A DNA stretch of 10,044 nt from Muribaculaceae bacterium. Lineage in GTDB: Bacteria > Bacteroidota > Bacteroidia > Bacteroidales > Muribaculaceae. Shown piece after piece: positions 6,874-10,044 of the stretch (the first letter of the stretch is position 1; each line of letters begins with the position of its first letter). The notes beneath the pieces were generated by a model. It did not search any database. It was not told the DNA's origin and worked only from the letters and a program-made list of their open reading frames with translations. The stretch lies in NCBI GenBank assembly GCA_009775375.1, contig VSPO01000117.1, positions 1-10,044 on the forward strand, given 5' to 3'. The position numbers were made by a program, and so were the translations under genes.

Positions 6874-6942
6874 TATGGAAAAATGGCAGGAACCATTGAT
6901 TTTTCTGCTGCTTTTGCTGATAATACATTGAAATAGAGAAAT

Positions 6943-8295
6943 ATGCTATATAGAGACCTCACCGAATACATAGAATCATACTATTCAAGCTCCCGCAACG
7001 CATTGCTGCTAACGGGTGCTCGCCAGACCGGCAAAACTTATTCCGCACGCAACTTCGGAAAAAGTTTCGAGAGCTTTATCGAAATTAATTTTATAGAAAA
7101 TCCCGAGGCCGTAGGTTTGTTTAAAGATGTAAGCAGTCCGGAGGATATATATTTGCGTATTTCTGTCCTGACGGATAAACAGCTTATTCCCGGAAAGACT
7201 ATGATTTTCTTGGACGAAATTCAGGAATGCGAATCAATCATGACTTCCATAAAATTTCTCGTTGATGATGGGAAATATCGTTTTATCCTTAGTGGAAGCC
7301 TTTTGGGAGTGGAGTTGAAAGATATTAAATCCTATCCCGTGGGATATATCGGTATCAAGGAGGTATTCCCGTTGTCTTTCAGGGAATTCATAAAGAATGT
7401 AGGCATTTCGGACGCAGTCATTGGCAGGCTGGGGGAATGCTGGCAATCGAGGAGGGCTGTCGACGGTATGATCCACGGAAAGTTGTTGGAGCTTTTTAGG
7501 CTTTATCTTCTCGTGGGAGGTATGCCTGCTGCGGTGGCGAAGTATGTTGAGACCAACAATATCCGGGATGTCATTCGTGAGCAGGCCGACATTGTTTCGT
7601 TGTATCGTGCAGACATTTCCAAGTATGCAGCGTCTGATGAAAAGCTGAAAATAAAGGAGATTTTTGACATAATCCCTTCAGAACTTGATGCCAAGAACAA
7701 GCGGTTTATCCTGAAGGAACTCAATAAGAATGCTAAATATGAGCGATATAAGCAAAGCTTCTTATGGCTCAAAGATGCGGGTGTGGCGATTCCTGTTTAT
7801 AATCTTAAGCAACCGAAAGCCCCTTTGAAGTTGTCGGAACTCAGGAATCTGTTTAAGCTTTTTCTTAACGATGTCGGACTTCTTGCCTCGCAATATGCCG
7901 ATGGAATACAGGCCCGCATCCTCTCCGGCGATAATTCCATCAATATTGGAGCCGTATATGAGAATGCCGTGGCGCAGGAGCTGATTGCCAATAGTGTGAC
8001 TCCTTATTATTTCAATAGCAAGAAGCAGGGGGAGGTGGATTTTGTGGTCAGTGTCAATGGTAAGGTTGTTCCTGTGGAGATAAAATCAGGAAAAGACTAT
8101 ACGCGCCACCGTGCGATGGACAATATCCTGCAGTGCAGGGAATATGAGATTGAAGAAGGCATCATCTTCGGCAATTGCAACATGCAGACGGAAGGGAGGC
8201 TCACATACGCTCCCATCTACATGTCGATGTTCCTAAAGAACGATATCCCCGTTCCCGGAATAGTGAAAATCGACCTCTCAACCCTAAATCCATAA
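6943..8295 (+). CDS. AAA+ ATPase with DUF4143 C-terminal domain
   Basis: A 450-residue protein of the widespread AAA_14 plus DUF4143 family. Walker A is G25-A-R-Q-T-G-K-T32 and Walker B M87-I-F-L-D-E92, followed by a sensor-like L116-S-G-S119. The middle part (about 160-310) is helical. The C-terminal domain carries E364-V-D366 and, 13 residues on, E379-I-K381-S-G, the D-x(n)-E-x-K layout of the PD-(D/E)XK nuclease fold, so ATP-driven DNA binding or cutting is possible. The role of the family has not been settled; many genomes carry numerous scattered paralogues. The gene stands alone, with its own promoter and palindromic array, and converges on the SprT-like gene. Codon use is less GC-rich than metG, fitting an accessory gene. 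The ATG is 60-odd bases after the predicted transcription start. Confidence 0.92.
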   Translation: MLYRDLTEYIESYYSSSRNALLLTGARQTGKTYSARNFGKSFESFIEINFIENPEAVGLFKDVSSPEDIYLRISVLTDKQLIPGKTMIFLDEIQECESIMTSIKFLVDDGKYRFILSGSLLGVELKDIKSYPVGYIGIKEVFPLSFREFIKNVGISDAVIGRLGECWQSRRAVDGMIHGKLLELFRLYLLVGGMPAAVAKYVETNNIRDVIREQADIVSLYRADISKYAASDEKLKIKEIFDIIPSELDAKNKRFILKELNKNAKYERYKQSFLWLKDAGVAIPVYNLKQPKAPLKLSELRNLFKLFLNDVGLLASQYADGIQARILSGDNSINIGAVYENAVAQELIANSVTPYYFNSKKQGEVDFVVSVNGKVVPVEIKSGKDYTRHRAMDNILQCREYEIEEGIIFGNCNMQTEGRLTYAPIYMSMFLKNDIPVPGIVKIDLSTLNP

Positions 8296-8318
8296 TACGG
8301 CCCTTGGCCGTATTATGG
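8290..8318. terminator. Perfect inverted repeat over two convergent stop codons
   Basis: CCATAATACGGCC (8290-8302) and GGCCGTATTATGG (8306-8318) are exact complements around the loop CTT. The ATPase stop (8293-8295) is in the left arm and the stop of the SprT-like gene (8313-8315) in the right arm. No T-run follows on either strand, so it is not a textbook terminator. It could be a bidirectional terminator of weak type or protect both messages from 3' decay. Confidence 0.5.
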
Positions 8319-9014
8319 CAACAGCTCCTCCGGAGCGAAGCGGCGGCCGGCGGGACGGATCACGTTGCCGCTCTTCTCAAGTATCACCCCTCCTTTAAGG
8401 TGGGGCAGAGCCTCCTCGTCTGACGACAGATAAAGCTTCGGGGTCATTACCCTTGGAAATCGATTGAACCAAGGGTCGATGGCCCCGACCCATTTTACGG
8501 CTTCAACCCCCGGAATCGTCGGCATCCGCTCCCAAAGCTCATGCAGGCGCGTCTTGGCTACGGGGGCCACGCCGAGCCTTCCGTCCGACAGTCGGCCAAG
8601 ACAAAGATAATGGGCGCGTACCTGGCGGTCGGGCTCGCGCTGTTCGTCTGTCGACCGGGTCGAAATGCTTATGTTGCGGCCATGCGTAGTGTTGATCGCA
8701 TGCATCATCTTTCGGAACAGCGGCCCGTGCGACGACGTGTCTTTCAGACGCTTGTAGGTTATGTAGTAATGGATCATCTCGTGGATGACGACATCCTCCC
8801 ATTCCTCTTGCCGCAGGTCGAAGGAGATGCTAAGCCTGATCTCGAAGTCGGAATACACGCGCCTGCCCAGGCGCGATTTCCAGCTGTAGACCAGCTTACC
8901 GCGAAACGTGCGGGCTTTCGTCAGCGCGAACTTCGGAGTCGGAAGCTCCGAATTGAAAATAGATATGTTGAAACGTGAAAACGCCTCTTTTATGAAAGAA
9001 AGTGAAGGAATCAT
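8313..9014 (-). CDS. SprT-like zinc metalloprotease domain protein
   Basis: A 233-residue protein of the SprT-like/Spartan-type fold. From ATG 9014 the zinc site is H78-E-M-I-H82, with H96 in S-S-H-G-P-L-F as third ligand, followed by a block (about residues 93-120) usual for SprT proteins. The front (IKEAFSRFN...ELPTPKFALTKARTFRG) is the standard N-terminal helix and strand. The tail (about 121-233) is arginine-rich and has none of the zinc-ribbon cysteine pairs found in some relatives. Related proteins cleave DNA-bound proteins, but substrate and even activity are unproven for bacterial members. A frame to ATG 9047 exists, yet its extra 11 residues are not conserved-looking and lie in A/T tracts, so 9014 is preferred. 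It is divergent from the WaaE-like transferase gene and shares no operon. Confidence 0.85.
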   Translation of the reverse strand: MIPSLSFIKEAFSRFNISIFNSELPTPKFALTKARTFRGKLVYSWKSRLGRRVYSDFEIRLSISFDLRQEEWEDVVIHEMIHYYITYKRLKDTSSHGPLFRKMMHAINTTHGRNISISTRSTDEQREPDRQVRAHYLCLGRLSDGRLGVAPVAKTRLHELWERMPTIPGVEAVKWVGAIDPWFNRFPRVMTPKLYLSSDEEALPHLKGGVILEKSGNVIRPAGRRFAPEELLP

Positions 9015-9056
9015 TACAAATTTGATAATTTTTTTCAAAGAAAGCAAAAAAATGAT

Positions 9057-9085
9057 TTGAAATCAAAAAATAAATGTTAAATTTG
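9057..9085 (+). promoter_or_regulatory. Candidate promoter for the GT2 gene at 9176
   Basis: TTG at 9057-9059 and a perfect -7 element TAAATTTG at 9078-9085 are separated by 18 bases, slightly short for the consensus. Transcription would start near 9092, leaving a leader of about 84 bases that contains the hairpin at 9142-9156. The surrounding DNA is so A/T-rich that a chance match is possible. Confidence 0.4.
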
Positions 9086-9141
9086 CCAAATGAAAGGGTA
9101 GTGCCATTCTTTTGCTTGGCATTACCTATGAAAAGCAACCG

Positions 9142-9170
9142 GAAGGCGGAGCCTTCGCAAAATTTTTTTT
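9142..9170 (+). terminator. Hairpin and T-run in the leader of the GT2 gene
   Basis: GAAGGC (9142-9147) and GCCTTC (9151-9156) form a 6-bp stem with loop GGA; six bases later comes a run of eight T (9163-9170). It resembles a poor rho-independent terminator but lies five bases before the start codon of the transferase. A 14-codon frame (MKSNRKAEPSQNFF, 9128-9172) runs through it and stops three bases before the ATG. An attenuator is conceivable; a structure without function is also possible. Confidence 0.3.
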
Positions 9171-9175
9171 GAGGA

Positions 9176-9988
9176 ATGTCTATTTCAGTAGTTATCAATA
9201 CGTATAATGCCTCTGCCCATCTCGACAAGGTGCTTGATGCGGTCAAGGATTTCGACGAAATAGTTGTCTGCGACATGGATTCTACCGACCAGACCGTGGA
9301 AATCGCGCGAAGACATGGCGCAAGGGTCGTCAGTTTCGATCGCGGTGAGCATACTTGTTGCGAGCCGGCGAGAAACTTTGCCATCTTGCAGGCCCGCAGT
9401 GAATGGGTGCTTGTCGTGGATGCCGACGAGCTCGTCCCGGCTGCCCTCAGAAGGCATCTATATCATTATATCAACGGAAAGCGTCCGGCCAACGGCCTAT
9501 ACATCCCCCGCCGGAATTTCATAATGGACCGTTTCCGCCGAGCCACGTATCCCGACTATCAGCTGCGTTTCTTCCGTAAAGACCTGGTCGATTGGCCCCC
9601 TTATGTCAATTCCTGTCCCCTCGTGGAGGGCAGGCTCGGGAAAATCCCCTCCAACAAGATGGGTCTTGCGCTGATACATATCCCTATGCCCCTTAGCGGG
9701 ATGCTGGAGCGTCTTAACGACGCCACCACGGCAGAGGTGGCCAAGGAGGGCAACGGCAGGGTGACGCTCCTTTCCCTGACAGTCAAGCCCCTCGCACGTT
9801 TCCTAAATGCCTATTTCATCCGTGGCGGCTTCCGGTATGGTGTCCCGGGTTTCATAGCGGCCTCACATCAGGCTGTCTATAAGCTTTATCAGCAGGGGAA
9901 AATCTACGAAGACAAGGTCAAAATGATGACCCCTTCGCAGCTTAAGGACGAAGTAGAGGGGATTTTGCCCAGGGCAGACGCATCTTAA
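9176..9988 (+). CDS. Family 2 glycosyltransferase, WaaE/KdtX-like
   Basis: A 270-residue glycosyltransferase similar in layout to the lipopolysaccharide core beta-glucosyltransferase group (WaaE/KdtX). Residues 3-11 (ISVVINTYN) start the GT-A fold; D33-M-D-S-T-D38 is the nucleotide-binding loop; E63-P-A-R-N-F-A69 is a block typical of this subgroup; V81-D-A-D-E85 is the metal-binding DXD. L130-R-F-F-R134 and W140 belong to the acceptor part. Residues 205-240 are moderately hydrophobic with aromatic residues and probably form a membrane-associated helix at the inner membrane. The likely task is adding a hexose to the lipopolysaccharide core or another envelope glycan, but the exact linkage is not visible. 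It is not linked to the minus-strand transferase pair. The start MSISVVINTYN matches the family. The frame ends 56 bases before the window edge. Confidence 0.88.
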   Translation: MSISVVINTYNASAHLDKVLDAVKDFDEIVVCDMDSTDQTVEIARRHGARVVSFDRGEHTCCEPARNFAILQARSEWVLVVDADELVPAALRRHLYHYINGKRPANGLYIPRRNFIMDRFRRATYPDYQLRFFRKDLVDWPPYVNSCPLVEGRLGKIPSNKMGLALIHIPMPLSGMLERLNDATTAEVAKEGNGRVTLLSLTVKPLARFLNAYFIRGGFRYGVPGFIAASHQAVYKLYQQGKIYEDKVKMMTPSQLKDEVEGILPRADAS

Positions 9989-10044
9989 ATAAACTTAACG
10001 GCTATTGTCCAATTTAAATCGGTCTATATCCGTTGTTGAGATAT

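Larger units (their letters stand above)
6812..6907 (+). repeat. Three palindromic units with 32-bp period at the ATPase promoter
   Basis: TGGAAAAGCGGC, TGGAAAAGTGGC and TGGAAAAATGGC begin at 6812, 6844 and 6876, an exact 32-bp step. Each is the left half of an inverted repeat: AAAAGCGGC/GCCGCTTTT in unit 1, AAAA-gt-GGC/GCC-ta-TTTT in unit 2, and AAAAATGG/CCATT-ga-TTTTT in unit 3. Where the left arm changes (GCGG to ATGG) the right arm changes with it (CCGC to CCAT). Unit 2 contains the -33 TTG of the ATPase promoter and the end of unit 2 its -7 element; unit 3 covers the predicted transcription start. Operators for a dimeric regulator are the simplest reading. Unit 1 alone could be explained as a terminator. 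Confidence 0.65.

Noticed and set aside
6875..6931. 18-codon hydrophobic frame (MEKWQEPLIFLLLLLIIH) before the ATPase
   Set aside because: Its ATG lies at or before the predicted transcription start, and its hydrophobic look comes from the T-rich right arm of unit 3 and the sequence after it.
6588..6971. Minus-strand frame of 127 codons across the metG end and the intergenic region
   Set aside because: It runs through the terminator, the palindromic array and the ATPase promoter; no recognisable protein sequence.
9036..9067. Minus-strand promoter for the SprT-like gene (TTG-N21-TTTCTTTG)
   Set aside because: The -7 element lacks the TA start and the region consists of A/T runs that give such partial matches easily.

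Overview
The window looks like a chromosomal segment of a Bacteroidales bacterium, most likely Muribaculaceae or a near relative. The evidence is several promoters of Bacteroidetes form (a TTG near -33 and TAnnTTTG near -7, 18-20 bp apart), start codons without clear Shine-Dalgarno sites, lipoproteins with acidic residues after the lipidated cysteine, a methionyl-tRNA synthetase with a C-terminal tRNA-binding domain, and a ribbon-helix-helix gene next to the remains of an SPFH gene, a pairing familiar from Bacteroides. The family assignment is inference.

Left part (1-4260), all on the minus strand. The cluster begins with two small or medium lipoproteins of unknown function (3956-4228 and 3149-3892, AT-rich). 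It continues with a Nudix hydrolase (2540-3118), a GT4 glycosyltransferase (1408-2517) and a GT2 glycosyltransferase (669-1418). Gaps are 63, 30 and 22 bases, then an 11-base overlap, so at least the last three are probably one transcript. The two transferases probably act on a cell-surface glycan whose identity the window does not show. Further left is a separate promoter (540-571), a short open frame, the C-terminal remnant of an SPFH/band 7 protein gene (308-457), and the small DNA-binding protein it overlaps (100-315).

Middle (4260-8320), plus strand. metG (4642-6681) has two promoters in tandem in front of it. The far one carries three palindromic repeats spaced exactly 33 bp. Downstream lies a hairpin terminator, then a promoter surrounded by three palindromic units about 32 bp apart, then an AAA+ ATPase of the DUF4143 type (6943-8295). 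The two arrays differ in sequence but share geometry: near three helical turns per unit, with the -33 TTG of the promoter lying in the left part of one unit. This is the most unusual signal in the window.

Right part (8290-10044). The ATPase gene converges on a SprT-like metalloprotease gene (8313-9014, minus); a perfect 13-bp inverted repeat covers both stop codons. An AT-rich divergent intergenic region leads to a second GT2 glycosyltransferase of WaaE-like type (9176-9988, plus), with a hairpin and T-run just before its start. Nothing was recognised in 9989-10044. No tRNA, rRNA, CRISPR array, transposase or integrase was seen.
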